Source of the DNA: Caldimicrobium sp.
GTDB taxonomy: Bacteria; Desulfobacterota; Thermodesulfobacteria; Thermodesulfobacteriales; Thermodesulfobacteriaceae
Assembly: GCA_025060015.1 (NCBI GenBank)
Contig: JANXDB010000009.1
Span: 1-64,000 of the forward strand
DNA: 64,000 bases
Direction: 5' to 3'
Shown in pieces: positions 15,639-24,913 of this stretch. Below the pieces are notes generated by a model that was given only the letters and a program-made list of their open reading frames with translations, was not told where the DNA came from and made no database searches. The position numbers and the translations under genes were made by a program. The stretch's first letter is position 1, and each line of letters opens with the position of its first letter.

Positions 15639-16354
15639 AATCTTTTCTCTAAAGCTCGATCAATGTCGTTAAGAATAGCTTCACAGATCTTTTCAGGCTG
15701 AGATGACTCTCTAATGGGTCTCCCTACAACTAAATAATCTGCACCTTTTAATATAGCCTCATAAGGAGTTGCCACTCTAAGCTGATCATCTTTTGGGCTC
15801 TCTTCCATCCTTATTCCTGGAACAATGGTTAGGAGATGAGGTAACGCCCCTTTAATTCGCTCAACTTCCTTAGCAGAGGTCACAATACCATCACAATTTG
15901 TGACCGAGGCAAGAAGAGCCATTTTAAATGCCAATTCATCTATCTGAGTTGCAAGCTCGCCATTAAAACCAAGCTCCAAAAGATCAGCTCTATCTAAAGA
16001 GGTTAGAATTGTAACTCCCAAGATCTTTAGGCCTCCATGAGATGCCTTTACTGCCTCCTCTAAAGCTCTTCTGCCGGAGAGGACATGAATCGTCAAGAAG
16101 TCTACTCCAAGATTAGATAGGGCTTTTACAGCACCAGAAATAGTGTTTGGAATGTCGTGAAGCTTTAGATCAAGAAAAATCTTAGCAGAACTGATCCTCC
16201 TGATATCTTCAACCGTTCTAGGTCCATACTTGGAGTAGAGTTCCAAACCTACCTTGAAAACTCCAATAAAGGGGTTTAATCTTTCAACCCAATATAGAGT
16301 TTGATCTAAATCAGGAAAGTCCAGAGGAAAAATGAGTCTATCCTTGGCTTTCAT
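15635..16354 (-). CDS. pyrF: Orotidine 5'-phosphate decarboxylase
   Basis: Catalyses the last step of UMP synthesis, decarboxylation of OMP. About 239 residues, a TIM barrel. Visible motifs: FPLDFPDLDQ at the N-terminus, FKVGLELYSKYG, the catalytic KIFLDLKLHDIPNT (the D-x-K-x-x-D signature), TIHVLSG, and the phosphate-binding VVGRPIRES near the C-terminus. I use the ATG at 16354, about ten bases after GGGAG; a TTG at 16363 is also in frame. It overlaps the end of nrdR by 17 bases and the start of the DUF763 gene by four, so translation is coupled. Confidence 0.95.
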   Translation of the reverse strand: MKAKDRLIFPLDFPDLDQTLYWVERLNPFIGVFKVGLELYSKYGPRTVEDIRRISSAKIFLDLKLHDIPNTISGAVKALSNLGVDFLTIHVLSGRRALEEAVKASHGGLKILGVTILTSLDRADLLELGFNGELATQIDELAFKMALLASVTNCDGIVTSAKEVERIKGALPHLLTIVPGIRMEESPKDDQLRVATPYEAILKGADYLVVGRPIRESSQPEKICEAILNDIDRALEKRL

Positions 16355-16799
16355 TATAATCAAGCTCCCTTATACTATCTAAGAATTCATCTAAATCCTT
16401 GAAGTCTCTGTATACCGAGGCAAAACGAATATAGGCTACTTTGTCCCAACTTTTTAAGGCTGCCATAACTTTTTCTCCGATGTAACTTGCAGGAACTTCC
16501 CTTTCACCTCTCTGAATTAAGTCAAGCTCAAGCTCATGAATAAAGTTTTTAATCGTCTCTTCGGCAATGGGTCTTTTATGACAGGCCTTTCTTATGCCCG
16601 TTAAGAGCTTCTTCCTGTTATATGGCTCTCTACGCCCATCCTTCTTCACAATCATTATGTCTAGTTCAAGCTTTTCATAGGTGGTAAATCTATAACCACA
16701 CTTGACACACTCTCTCCTTCTTCTTATGGAGAATCCATCTTCTATACTGCGAGAATCTATAACCCTTGTCTCAATCTCCCTGCACTTTGGACACTTCAT
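16338..16799 (-). CDS. nrdR: Transcriptional repressor NrdR
   Basis: 153 residues, standard length. The N-terminal zinc ribbon (CPKC at 3-6, CVKCGYRF at about 31-38) is followed by an ATP-cone domain (VVKKDGR-like MIVKKDGRREPYNRKKLLTG). NrdR senses ATP/dATP and represses ribonucleotide reductase genes through NrdR boxes. No ribonucleotide reductase gene or convincing NrdR box is present in the window. It abuts the metallo-hydrolase gene directly and overlaps pyrF. Confidence 0.96.
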   Translation of the reverse strand: MKCPKCREIETRVIDSRSIEDGFSIRRRRECVKCGYRFTTYEKLELDIMIVKKDGRREPYNRKKLLTGIRKACHKRPIAEETIKNFIHELELDLIQRGEREVPASYIGEKVMAALKSWDKVAYIRFASVYRDFKDLDEFLDSIRELDYNESQG

Positions 16800-17444
16800 T
16801 TAATCGTCCTGAAGAAAGGGATTAAAAAGCCTTTCATGTTTAATGGTTGAGGTAGGACTTGGTCCATAGTCATGGCCAGGATAGATGACTGTCTCTTCAG
16901 GTAATGTAAAAAGCCTTTCCCTTATTGATCTAAGAAGAACTCTAAAATCTCCCCCGGGCAGATCTGCTCTTCCAATACCCTCCACAAAGAGGGTATCACC
17001 TGTGAAAAGAAGGCCGTCCCTCTCAGCATAGAAACAGATAGAACCTGGAGAATGACCAGGGGTATGAATCACCCTTAAATGGTTATTACCAATCATTAGG
17101 ACATCTCCCTCCTTCAAATGCCCATCAGGCTTTGGATTCTCTGGAAAACCCCAAAGACGAAAGGTTTGAAAATTCTCTCTCATCTGAAAAAATTCGGCAT
17201 CCTTTTCATGAAGCAAGAAAGGTATCTGGAGATTCTTCCTTAAAAGCTCTGCACCGAGGATGTGATCAGGGTGAGCATGGGTTCCTAAAATAAACTTGGG
17301 AACCAAACCCAGGTGTTCAAGTTTGTGAAGGATCCGAAGATCCTCATCCCCTGGATCTATAACCAAGGCCTCCTTTGTGACTTCATCATATACTATATAG
17401 CAACATACCTGTAAAGGACCGACAATCAGGGTCTCAACCTTCAT
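16800..17444 (-). CDS. Metallo-beta-lactamase-fold hydrolase (glyoxalase II-like)
   Basis: 214 residues. The metal-binding motif is THAHPDHILGAE (HxHxDH), with further ligands in VIHTPGHSPGSI, LLFTGDTLF (Asp) and VIYPGHDYGPS. This arrangement is that of small glyoxalase II-like hydrolases that cleave thioesters such as S-lactoylglutathione analogues, or of persulfide dioxygenase relatives. The substrate cannot be told from sequence. It sits in the DUF763-pyrF-nrdR operon, five bases after the ybeY-pdxJ gene; its stop and the nrdR start are adjacent. Confidence 0.88.
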   Translation of the reverse strand: MKVETLIVGPLQVCCYIVYDEVTKEALVIDPGDEDLRILHKLEHLGLVPKFILGTHAHPDHILGAELLRKNLQIPFLLHEKDAEFFQMRENFQTFRLWGFPENPKPDGHLKEGDVLMIGNNHLRVIHTPGHSPGSICFYAERDGLLFTGDTLFVEGIGRADLPGGDFRVLLRSIRERLFTLPEETVIYPGHDYGPSPTSTIKHERLFNPFLQDD

Positions 17445-17449
17445 TGCTT

Positions 17450-18640
17450 TTATCCCCTTGCTCTAAGTATAAGCTCTTTCATCTCTCTTACTGCCTCTTT
17501 CATGCCAACCATGATGGATCTTCCGATTATACTGTGACCGATACTAAACTCTTCAACTTCTGGTATGGCTGCAACGGGACCTATGTTTTCATAATTTAAA
17601 CCATGACCTGCATGAACGATAAATCCCAAGTCTCTGGCAAGGTGGGATGCCCTTTCTAATCTTGCCAGTTCCTCTATTACCTCCTCTTCCCCCTTAGCCT
17701 CTGCATATTTACCCGTGTGCAATTCCACAATCTGAGCTCCTGTTTTCTTTGCTAACTCCAGAACTTTTTCCTCTGGATTGAGAAAAAGGCTTACCTTTAT
17801 GCCAACTCTGTTTAGTTCTTTTACCGCTTTCTTTATCTCCTCTACCCTTCCCTCAAGTTCCAGACCACCCTCGGTGGTAATCTCCTCTACCCTTTCTGGA
17901 ACAAGGGTCACCTGATATGGTCTAATCTCTTTAGCAAATTTGATTAACTCTGGTGTATTTGCCATCTCAAGAATTAACTTCGTTTTTGTAATCTCTCTAA
18001 TTATCTTGACATCCCTTTCATTAATGTGTCTCCTATCAAGTCTTAGATGCACTACGATACCATCTGCCCCTCCTAATTCAGCAAGCACTGCGGCATGAAC
18101 TGGATCGGGATAATAGGTCTTTCTTGCCTCTCTAACAGTGGCCACATGATCTACATTTACTGCAAGCTTTGCTGGCATAAATTCCCTCCTTTGTAAAAAC
18201 TTTATAAGCTCTTCATCAGGGAAGATTCCCCTTATCAAATCTATTTCATTTTTCAACATAAGCCATGGACTATAAAGACCTCTTTCATGATCATACCCCA
18301 AGAGATGTAACAACCCGTGAACTGTTAAAGCTAAAAGGTAGGCTTCAAAAGAGAGATTGTATACCTTAGATTCCTCCTCAGCCCTTTCAACGGAAATTAT
18401 AATCTCACCAAGATACTTAGATCTATCATCACTTTTAAAGGCTAGAACATTGGTAGGATAATCCCTGTTGAGGAAAAATCTGTTATATTCTCTGATTTTG
18501 GCATCAGAGGTAAAGACAATGGTAAAACCCCTCTCAGGTATTTTCAATATCTCAAAGGCCCTTTTGAGACTACTTCTTAATGTATTTATTTTATCCCGTG
18601 AAAGAGGCTCAAAGTCCAGAAATTGGATCTCTATTTTCAT
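17450..18640 (-). CDS. ybeY-pdxJ: In-frame fusion of YbeY (rRNA maturation endonuclease) and PdxJ (pyridoxine 5'-phosphate synthase)
   Basis: 396 residues. Residues 1-154 are YbeY, a zinc-dependent RNase for 16S rRNA 3' maturation, with VHGLLHLLGYDH giving the HxxxHxxxxxH metal site (about 108-118). Residues 155-396 are a full-length PdxJ, which makes pyridoxine phosphate, with the start AVNVDHVATVREAR and the C-terminal HAGHGLNYENI and FSIGHSIIGRS phosphate-binding loops. There is no stop codon between the halves. At the junction lie a perfect ribosome binding site (AAAGGAGGG, 18192-18184) and an ATG at 18178, exactly where pdxJ would start alone. PdxJ can therefore be made both as a fusion and independently. 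A lost stop codon or sequencing error is the alternative explanation. Confidence 0.9.
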   Translation of the reverse strand: MKIEIQFLDFEPLSRDKINTLRSSLKRAFEILKIPERGFTIVFTSDAKIREYNRFFLNRDYPTNVLAFKSDDRSKYLGEIIISVERAEEESKVYNLSFEAYLLALTVHGLLHLLGYDHERGLYSPWLMLKNEIDLIRGIFPDEELIKFLQRREFMPAKLAVNVDHVATVREARKTYYPDPVHAAVLAELGGADGIVVHLRLDRRHINERDVKIIREITKTKLILEMANTPELIKFAKEIRPYQVTLVPERVEEITTEGGLELEGRVEEIKKAVKELNRVGIKVSLFLNPEEKVLELAKKTGAQIVELHTGKYAEAKGEEEVIEELARLERASHLARDLGFIVHAGHGLNYENIGPVAAIPEVEEFSIGHSIIGRSIMVGMKEAVREMKELILRARG

Positions 18641-19401
18641 AAAGAATAAACCTTTCTTGCGAATATCAGATAGCCAGTATGCGCAATCATCATATCTTCT
18701 GGCCTTAATCTATCTGGGTTGGTTTTATAAGGTCTCAGAAGAATTTCTAAGACCTCTAAATCCACAAAGGGAAGTTTTTGCATTGCCTCAATGAGAAGTG
18801 ACACCTGATTAGTGGTTGGCACGAGGAAACCTATGGGATGTCCCCCTTTGAGAGATTTATAGGCTGCTGGCAAAAGATCCCAAGGCTCTCTAACATCAAT
18901 GAAAATAGCATCAACTTCTCTCTCCTCAAAAAAATCCTTCACCTCTTTGTGATGAAAGATGACTCTATCCACAAGGCCAAGCCTTTCCAAATTTCTCTTT
19001 GCTAAGTTGATAAATCCCTCTTCCCTTTCGTAGGAAATAACCTTTCCCCTTTCACCCACAAAGTAAGCAAGTGAAGTGGTAAGTGCTCCTGAACCACAGC
19101 CACACTCCAAGATTACCTTCCCCTCTCCCACCTCAAGCTTCAAGAGAATTAAACCGATGTCTTTGGGATAGATGATCTGAGTCTTTCGCTCTATCTTCAT
19201 TAGAAAATCACAGACTGTTGGTTTTAGAATGTAAAAGAACCTTCCTCTTTTCCCTTGAACACTATCCCCATAAACTCTTCCCACAAGTTCTGATAGGTCT
19301 ACAGAGTCCTTATGTGTATGAAAGATGCCTTCTTTTATCTTGATTAGATAGCGTTTTCCCTCAGAAAAGAGAATCACATAATCACCGATCTTAAGTGGCA
19401 T
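18637..19401 (-). CDS. trmI: tRNA (adenine-58-N1)-methyltransferase TrmI
   Basis: 254 residues. An N-terminal beta-barrel domain (about 1-70) precedes a class I SAM-dependent methyltransferase domain. Motif I is VILECGCGSGALT, with the acidic SAM ligand in VISYEREE and the catalytic-type IFIDVREPWD motif that replaces NPPY in this family. TrmI makes m1A58 in the T loop, which stabilises tRNA in thermophiles. Overlaps the ybeY-pdxJ gene by four bases and follows the aminopeptidase gene by six, in one operon. Confidence 0.92.
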   Translation of the reverse strand: MPLKIGDYVILFSEGKRYLIKIKEGIFHTHKDSVDLSELVGRVYGDSVQGKRGRFFYILKPTVCDFLMKIERKTQIIYPKDIGLILLKLEVGEGKVILECGCGSGALTTSLAYFVGERGKVISYEREEGFINLAKRNLERLGLVDRVIFHHKEVKDFFEEREVDAIFIDVREPWDLLPAAYKSLKGGHPIGFLVPTTNQVSLLIEAMQKLPFVDLEVLEILLRPYKTNPDRLRPEDMMIAHTGYLIFARKVYSL

Positions 19402-19407
19402 AAAAAC

Positions 19408-20775
19408 TTAGCTTTCCAAAAAAACCTTGAAGGCCTTGTATGTCATGTAAAGATCACCCTTATGAAGGATTTCAAAGGGAGAATGCATCGACAACAAGGG
19501 TGGTCCTATGTCAACAATGTCCATCCCATAAGAGGCAAAGTATTTAGATACTGTTCCCCCACCTCCCTCATCAACTTTGCCCATGGAGCAAACTTGATAG
19601 ACAACATCCTTCTTTTCGAAGAGATCTCTTAAGTAGCCCATATACTCCGCATGAGCCTCGTTAGCCATGTATTTTCCACCATGACCAGTGTATCTGCTAA
19701 TTACTACCCCATAACCAACTTTAGCATCATTTAATTTATCATGAACTTCAAGGTAGTTGGGATCTATACCTGCTGTTACATCTGCAGAAAGTGCCTTGGT
19801 ATGATGCATGATTTCAAAGAAGTTATCAGGTGTAGGCGGCAGACCTTGCGCTTTGATTAATCTATAGATCAGCTTTTCAAAAATTCTGCTTTTTGCACTG
19901 GTATTACCCTCAGATCCGATCTCCTCTCTGTCCATGAATAAAACCAGAGTGGTATAAGAAGGCGCAGTAACCTCAAGAAAGGCTCTAAAACTGGTAAAGG
20001 CACAAACCCTGTCATCCTGGCCATAACCACCGATAAAAGCCTCATCCAATCCCACGAATTTGGCCTGGCCCGCAGGGACAGCAAAAATTTCTGCTGAGAC
20101 AAAATCAGCCTCAGTAATTCCATATCTATCTTCAAGAATTTTGAGAATTCTTTTCTTTACTCTCTCTTTCTCTTCTTTTTTGCCTTTGGCTTTTTTTTCA
20201 AAAGGAATCCCCCCAAAGAGGATGTTCAAATTCTCTGCAGGGATTGCCTCTGATAACTTCTTTTCCTCCTGTTTTTTTCTTCCTAAGTGAGGAAGAAGAT
20301 CGCAAATGGTAAACACTGGCTCGTTATCCTCTTCCCCTATTCTGATCTTTACCGAGGATCCATCCCTTTTAACAACAATTCCATGAAGAGCAAGAGGCAT
20401 AGCAACCCAGTGATACTTCTTAATTCCACCATAATAGTGGGTTTTAAGAAAAGATAAATCCATCTCTTCAAAAAGAGGATGTAGCTTTAAATCAAGCCTA
20501 GGGGTGTCGATATGGCTAACAATGATCTTTATTCCTTCAGTGAGAGGTTTTGTCCCACTTTTCCAACAGGCGAGAAATTTATTTCTATAAGTGAAGAATC
20601 CCTGCTTTGGATTCAATTCATCAAATCCTCTTTTCTTTAATTCATCGACAAAATTCTCTACACACACTCTTTCGGTCTTTACTGTGGTTAGGAATCTGAC
20701 ATAGTCCTTTGAGAGAGAATCTACTCTCTCCACTTCCTCCTCTTTGAGTAAGTCAAAGACATGCTCGTTTTTCAT
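19408..20775 (-). CDS. M18-family aspartyl aminopeptidase
   Basis: 455 residues, cytoplasmic. M18 metallo-aminopeptidase motifs are present: the first zinc His in IVSHIDTPRLDL (about 87-98), GYGQDDRVCA (bridging Asp), the catalytic Glu pair in FMDREEIGSEG (about 281-291), LSADVTAGIDPN (Asp ligand), and the C-terminal MHSPFEILHK (His ligand). The enzyme removes N-terminal residues, usually acidic ones, from peptides and forms large dodecamers. Start ATG follows AGGAGGACAT. First gene of the operon that runs to the DUF763 gene. Substrate preference is inferred from the family. Confidence 0.92.
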   Translation of the reverse strand: MKNEHVFDLLKEEEVERVDSLSKDYVRFLTTVKTERVCVENFVDELKKRGFDELNPKQGFFTYRNKFLACWKSGTKPLTEGIKIIVSHIDTPRLDLKLHPLFEEMDLSFLKTHYYGGIKKYHWVAMPLALHGIVVKRDGSSVKIRIGEEDNEPVFTICDLLPHLGRKKQEEKKLSEAIPAENLNILFGGIPFEKKAKGKKEEKERVKKRILKILEDRYGITEADFVSAEIFAVPAGQAKFVGLDEAFIGGYGQDDRVCAFTSFRAFLEVTAPSYTTLVLFMDREEIGSEGNTSAKSRIFEKLIYRLIKAQGLPPTPDNFFEIMHHTKALSADVTAGIDPNYLEVHDKLNDAKVGYGVVISRYTGHGGKYMANEAHAEYMGYLRDLFEKKDVVYQVCSMGKVDEGGGGTVSKYFASYGMDIVDIGPPLLSMHSPFEILHKGDLYMTYKAFKVFLES

Positions 20776-20904
20776 TGATGTCCTCCTGATATATTAATTT
20801 TACCCTTTGATAATGATCTTAATATCAAATGCCATTATAACGCTGAAAAGTCATACCTTCAAGAGAATTCACCGATAAAGGCCTAGAAAAGGAGATCTTT
20901 GCTC

Positions 20905-21762
20905 TTAGTATTTATCGAAATCCCTCACGTGGTCAAGCCTTAATACACCAAGATGATTTTTAAGCAAAATAAAGAGAGAATCGTTTTTTAGCAGAATTTT
21001 TGGTTCCTTGGCTTCCATGAACTCTACTCTCTTGTTCTTTCCTATGAAACCAACCCTTCTCTCTGTAGCATAAAAAATTCCAACATCCGGGGAGCATTCG
21101 ATCTCTCTTAAAATATCTCTGTGTTTATGATGCAAGAAAATGTCTCGTTTGTCCGTGTCTAACCCAAGGATAAGTTTTCCGCTAACCATATACAAAATAT
21201 TTCCACTTTCACAGAGGTCAACAATAGGCTCTTTGGTTGTAAAGATTTTTTCTGCTACCCCTTGCCCTCCTTTTTCCATTAACCTGTAGACCTCATATTC
21301 CCCTTTTGACCTTTCTGATAATAGGACATACAGCCGATCCTTTTCGCCTTTAAAAAGCTTACCTTCCTCAGTAGGCAGCTCAATTAAAGGCACAAATCTC
21401 AAAGGCGCATCTCTATTGTATACCAGGTATCCAAGAGCTTTACGAGATATTAGTAAAAACTCTCCCGCTAAAAAGATAAAATCTTCAAATTCCCTATCAA
21501 GGGTAAAGATCACTCTTCGTAAGGGATTAAAGAGGTACTTTCTCTTAAAACCCAACCAAGGCTCACCTGATTCATCTACCCCAAAGGAGAGATTTTCCAT
21601 TTGTGATATTTCTTTATTTGATGAAGGAACAAGCCAGTTGATCTTTATCTTAGAATTTTTAGGAAGTCGCAAGAGAGTCCCAGGTGGTAGGGGATAGTCT
21701 TTAGCCAAAAGAGGAAAGACCTGTCCTAACAGAAATATCATCATAACAAGAGGTAATATCAT
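20905..21762 (-). CDS. Exported protein of unknown function (gene 5 of the exported operon)
   Basis: 285 residues with a signal peptide (LPLVMMIFLLGQVFPLLA, cleavage near AKD). The mature part has about ten short hydrophobic beta-strands with repeated patterns such as REFEDFIFLAGEFLLISRK, DRLYVLLSE, GNILYMVSGKLIL and NDSLFILLKNHLGVLRL, suggesting a small beta-propeller or WD-like fold. It has no cysteine motif or catalytic pattern that I recognise. Overlaps the upstream gene by four bases (ATGA). Last gene of the five-gene operon; the 129-base gap to the M18 gene shows nothing clear. Function unknown. Confidence 0.7.
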   Translation of the reverse strand: MILPLVMMIFLLGQVFPLLAKDYPLPPGTLLRLPKNSKIKINWLVPSSNKEISQMENLSFGVDESGEPWLGFKRKYLFNPLRRVIFTLDREFEDFIFLAGEFLLISRKALGYLVYNRDAPLRFVPLIELPTEEGKLFKGEKDRLYVLLSERSKGEYEVYRLMEKGGQGVAEKIFTTKEPIVDLCESGNILYMVSGKLILGLDTDKRDIFLHHKHRDILREIECSPDVGIFYATERRVGFIGKNKRVEFMEAKEPKILLKNDSLFILLKNHLGVLRLDHVRDFDKY

Positions 21763-22847
21763 TTATGGTCCTCCAAAATCTCTAAGGTAGTCTCTCCTGC
21801 AGAGTAAAACTTACTCAGTAGACCTCCTACCTTGGGAATTCTATCCAAAAATTCACGAGCCAGGGTTTCCCTTGCTTCGCTCTTTATCTTTCTATCAGCA
21901 TCAGAGACAACATCCAGTGACCTTAGGGCCAAGGCCTCCCATTTGGCCTCATTTCCTAATGCTGACTTCACATCCTCCAAGTATTGAAACACAGGCTCAA
22001 TTACTGCTTCTCTGATCAGGGAACCAACTGACAGCGCTTTCTCTAATTTATCTAAAGGTAATTGGGTTTTTTCAGATAGCCAGTCAATCAGGGAACTCTC
22101 TAGCTCCTCCTTATGCCAATTTACGATCTTTTTTAATATCAATGGATCTTTGCCATCAACCAAAGGAGCTTCCCTTTTTAGATTTATTAAAATAGGATTC
22201 AAAGAGGGATATGTAGAATTAACATTTAACATCTGACCTGTCACTCTCTTGATCTTGCTCAAAAGAATAGCCTTGTTCTTTGCTAGGCTCTCTCTTTTTC
22301 TCTTTTCTTCCTCTATTATTCTATGAAATATCTTTTTATTTTCACAACTGTCAACGATTATTTGATAATTAGCATCAAGAACTAAAGCATAGTCTTTCAA
22401 GTTTGTTCCATAATCTCTTCTAGTTTTGACTACATTATCAAAAAATTTAAGAGCACTATCACCGCAACCTCTATTTTTCAAATCTAACCTATATTCCTCA
22501 ATTTTTTTGCTAATTTTTTGTTCTTCAAGGAAGAGATGCTCTCCAGTTGAAGGAGCAGATGGTCCATCAGGCTTTGGGCTATATAATCTACAGGGAATAC
22601 ATTTAGTCATTCTCTGCCAACGGACATCACCAGGTAAAGCTGAAACTCTATTCCATTCACAGGTGTTGTAATCGGGAAAGGGTCCATGAAATCTGTTGGC
22701 ATTACAAAAACTCTGGGCCCCTTTCACATTGAGACAAAACCAATTATTATACTCACTTGCATCGATACAATATTGCTGCTGGGCCAAAACTTTGAAATAA
22801 GGAATCAAACATAACACAAACAAGAGGCTTAAAACTCTCTTTTGCAT
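21759..22847 (-). CDS. Exported cysteine-containing, helical protein of unknown function (gene 4 of the exported operon)
   Basis: 362 residues. Signal peptide about 1-22 (LFVLCLIPYFKVLAQ). The mature N-terminus (about 23-95) is rich in aromatic residues and cysteines (YCIDASEYNNWFCLNVKGA, FCNA, TCEW, CIPC), pointing to disulfide bonds in the periplasm. From about 105 onward it is highly charged and helical with coiled-coil character (EEQKISKKIEEYRLDL, EEEKRKRESLAKNKA). No family recognised. It lies 18 bases after the PDZ gene and overlaps the next gene by four. Probably a structural or adaptor part of an envelope assembly (inference). Confidence 0.7.
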   Translation of the reverse strand: MQKRVLSLLFVLCLIPYFKVLAQQQYCIDASEYNNWFCLNVKGAQSFCNANRFHGPFPDYNTCEWNRVSALPGDVRWQRMTKCIPCRLYSPKPDGPSAPSTGEHLFLEEQKISKKIEEYRLDLKNRGCGDSALKFFDNVVKTRRDYGTNLKDYALVLDANYQIIVDSCENKKIFHRIIEEEKRKRESLAKNKAILLSKIKRVTGQMLNVNSTYPSLNPILINLKREAPLVDGKDPLILKKIVNWHKEELESSLIDWLSEKTQLPLDKLEKALSVGSLIREAVIEPVFQYLEDVKSALGNEAKWEALALRSLDVVSDADRKIKSEARETLAREFLDRIPKVGGLLSKFYSAGETTLEILEDHK

Positions 22848-22865
22848 TTCAGGTAATCCATTAAT

Positions 22866-24203
22866 TTAATTAATAATTAAACTGACCTCATCTCTGAACT
22901 GGGAAATATCTCTCTTAAAAATTATCTCATTAAGTCGAGCGTTGCCTTTCTGCATCTCTCTGTCCCATCGAGCCTCAAGCTCCCTTAAATTAGCGAAGGA
23001 ACTATCTCCTACGTTGTCAAATCTATAATGTCTAAGGATAACCCTTGGTTTTGGATTCCCTATTATGATCTCTCCTTCCAACAGGTTATAACAGTATACA
23101 AAAGAATAAGGAGGACCAGCTGTTATCATAAGTTCTAACCATCTGACTTCAAAGAATTTCCCACGTCTATCTACTGGAATATAGCGATCCTGTTCAAGGT
23201 TCTTCCTAAGAGAGAGCTGAAGCTCCTTCGAATGTTGAGAGCTGTGGCTGTTCCAATAGCTAATCACTGGATTATTTATAAAAATTTTACCCTCTTTTTT
23301 TATAAATCTTACATCTTGGAGGTATGAAACTAATTTTTTATGGGGATTTTTAACTAAAGTAAACTCTCCTTCTACTAACTTTCTCCATGCCTCATCTATC
23401 TGTTGTAGTCTCTGTTTATTTTTATTTATCAATTCTTTAAGAGAATTTCTATCAGGACCGACTACCTTTGATCCCTCCCTGACAGCCCCTTCATAGTCAT
23501 CCAAATAATCGTATAGAAGTGCTAAATTATAGCTTAACTCGTCACTCTTTGGATAAAATTGCTTAGCCTTTTCCCAAAGCATTACCACCAGTTGAACTTC
23601 TTCTCTGCTTTCTGACTGAAAAAGCATATCCCAGCCTTTTTGAAGATATCCATTTAGATCTCCTTTAAAAGCTTCTACTTCCCTCTTTTTTAGATAAAGA
23701 TCTCTTGTAAATTTTTCTCTTTCATTGGAATATTCCTCCAAGATATGTTCATTAACAGCATGGGAGGATCTTACCTCCTCTGTAGTTGACTGAAGTTCTT
23801 TACTTTGTCTGGAAGATAGGGTCAAACCAAGCTTAGTTACAGGCTCTATGGGAGCCTCTGTTTTTAAAACCAGTATCTTACCTCCTCTTCTTATCAAAAA
23901 AGAGAGATTCTGTTTACTAATTAAGGCACGCCTGATAATTAAAGGGACCATTTCGGTGCTATTAATTTTATGCTCGTTGATCATGAGGATCTCATCTCCT
24001 TGCTTAAAGCCCAGGCGCTCTGCTAAGGACCCTCTCATTACATCCTGCACATAAACTGCATGATTATCCTTTGCCTCTTCTGTATTCGAGAAAAAATCTC
24101 GATTTGGCTGGGGTATTCTTTCTGCAAACACTTGAAAAGGCAATACAGACAGGAAAACAATATAAAAAAGGAGAATCAATATTTGTTTTGATGTTCTACA
24201 CAT
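22866..24203 (-). CDS. Exported PDZ-domain protein with helical repeat region (gene 3 of the exported operon)
   Basis: 445 residues. Signal peptide about 1-27 (ILILLFYIVFLSVLPFQVFA). A PDZ domain spans about 48-118, with the usual GSLAERLGFKQGDEILMIN and a substrate-groove strand; there is no protease domain attached. A central region (about 170-270) resembles TPR-like helical hairpins (AKQFYPKSDELSYNLALLYD). The C-terminal 170 residues are of unknown fold. Such proteins act as periplasmic scaffolds. The start ATG lies inside the upstream gene (28-base overlap) without a clear Shine-Dalgarno sequence, so it should depend on translational coupling. Partners are probably the neighbours. Confidence 0.75.
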   Translation of the reverse strand: MCRTSKQILILLFYIVFLSVLPFQVFAERIPQPNRDFFSNTEEAKDNHAVYVQDVMRGSLAERLGFKQGDEILMINEHKINSTEMVPLIIRRALISKQNLSFLIRRGGKILVLKTEAPIEPVTKLGLTLSSRQSKELQSTTEEVRSSHAVNEHILEEYSNEREKFTRDLYLKKREVEAFKGDLNGYLQKGWDMLFQSESREEVQLVVMLWEKAKQFYPKSDELSYNLALLYDYLDDYEGAVREGSKVVGPDRNSLKELINKNKQRLQQIDEAWRKLVEGEFTLVKNPHKKLVSYLQDVRFIKKEGKIFINNPVISYWNSHSSQHSKELQLSLRKNLEQDRYIPVDRRGKFFEVRWLELMITAGPPYSFVYCYNLLEGEIIIGNPKPRVILRHYRFDNVGDSSFANLRELEARWDREMQKGNARLNEIIFKRDISQFRDEVSLIIN

Positions 24204-24913
24204 ATCATATTGACTTTGGCTTTAACATTGATTACCTTATCATCCTTTTTTGGTTCAGGGGCCTCAATGGATGGAGCGGCTCGCCTTTCAGCAGATTTTA
24301 AAAAAACAGGAGAATAGAGCAAAATACCTCTACTCATATCGAAATCGATGCTAAAAATGCTACATTTTCTCCCAATCTTTTCACCAACCTCCTTTGCAAA
24401 TTCAGCAGCCTGTGAAATCAAATCCATTTGCAGATTTTTCTCTAACCGTTTAGTTTGCTTTTCAGTTACAACCCACTGAGGTTGATCTACAGAATATTCC
24501 ACTTTATCACCTAACTTCTCTTTTACAGACTCTATGGCTTCTAAAATCTTATTTTGCTCTTTCGGATTCGTAAGTTTAAAATAGTAGTGAAGATTACCTA
24601 TATAACCAACACACTTCCATTTGTTTTTTTCATAAAAGCAATTTTTTTCTACAGAATATTTGCCACCGGAATAATCAATTCCTAATGCTCTGATGGCTTT
24701 ATCAATGTCTCCGAGAGCATTGACCACCTCTGCTTCCTTATCTGCTTTGGAAGTGAGATGAAGGTTCATCTGTAAAAGATCTGGCTGGATATCAACTTTT
24801 TGCTCAAAGGTAAGATAGATACGTGTTACTTTATCCTCTGGAACTCTTTCCTGAGCATTTAAATCAGAAATGAAGAAAATCAGTAGTAAGGTAATACCTA
24901 TTAAGATCTTCAT
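24176..24913 (-). CDS. Exported SIMPL-domain (DUF541) protein (gene 2 of the exported operon)
   Basis: 245 residues with a signal peptide (LIGITLLLIFFISDLNA). The mature part fits the SIMPL/DUF541 (BP26/OMP28) fold: an oscillation-like motif with DIQPDLLQMNLHLTSKADKEAEV, a central pair of helices, WVVTEKQTKRLEKNLQ, and the second half YAKEVGEKIGRKC-like AKEVGEKIGRKCSIFSI. SIMPL proteins are periplasmic oligomers with no established reaction. Two Cys pairs (CFYEKNKWKC) could form a disulfide. The start ATG at 24913 follows GGAGG by seven bases; a longer frame to 24943 lacks one. It overlaps the small gene upstream by four bases. Confidence 0.72.
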   Translation of the reverse strand: MKILIGITLLLIFFISDLNAQERVPEDKVTRIYLTFEQKVDIQPDLLQMNLHLTSKADKEAEVVNALGDIDKAIRALGIDYSGGKYSVEKNCFYEKNKWKCVGYIGNLHYYFKLTNPKEQNKILEAIESVKEKLGDKVEYSVDQPQWVVTEKQTKRLEKNLQMDLISQAAEFAKEVGEKIGRKCSIFSIDFDMSRGILLYSPVFLKSAERRAAPSIEAPEPKKDDKVINVKAKVNMICVEHQNKY

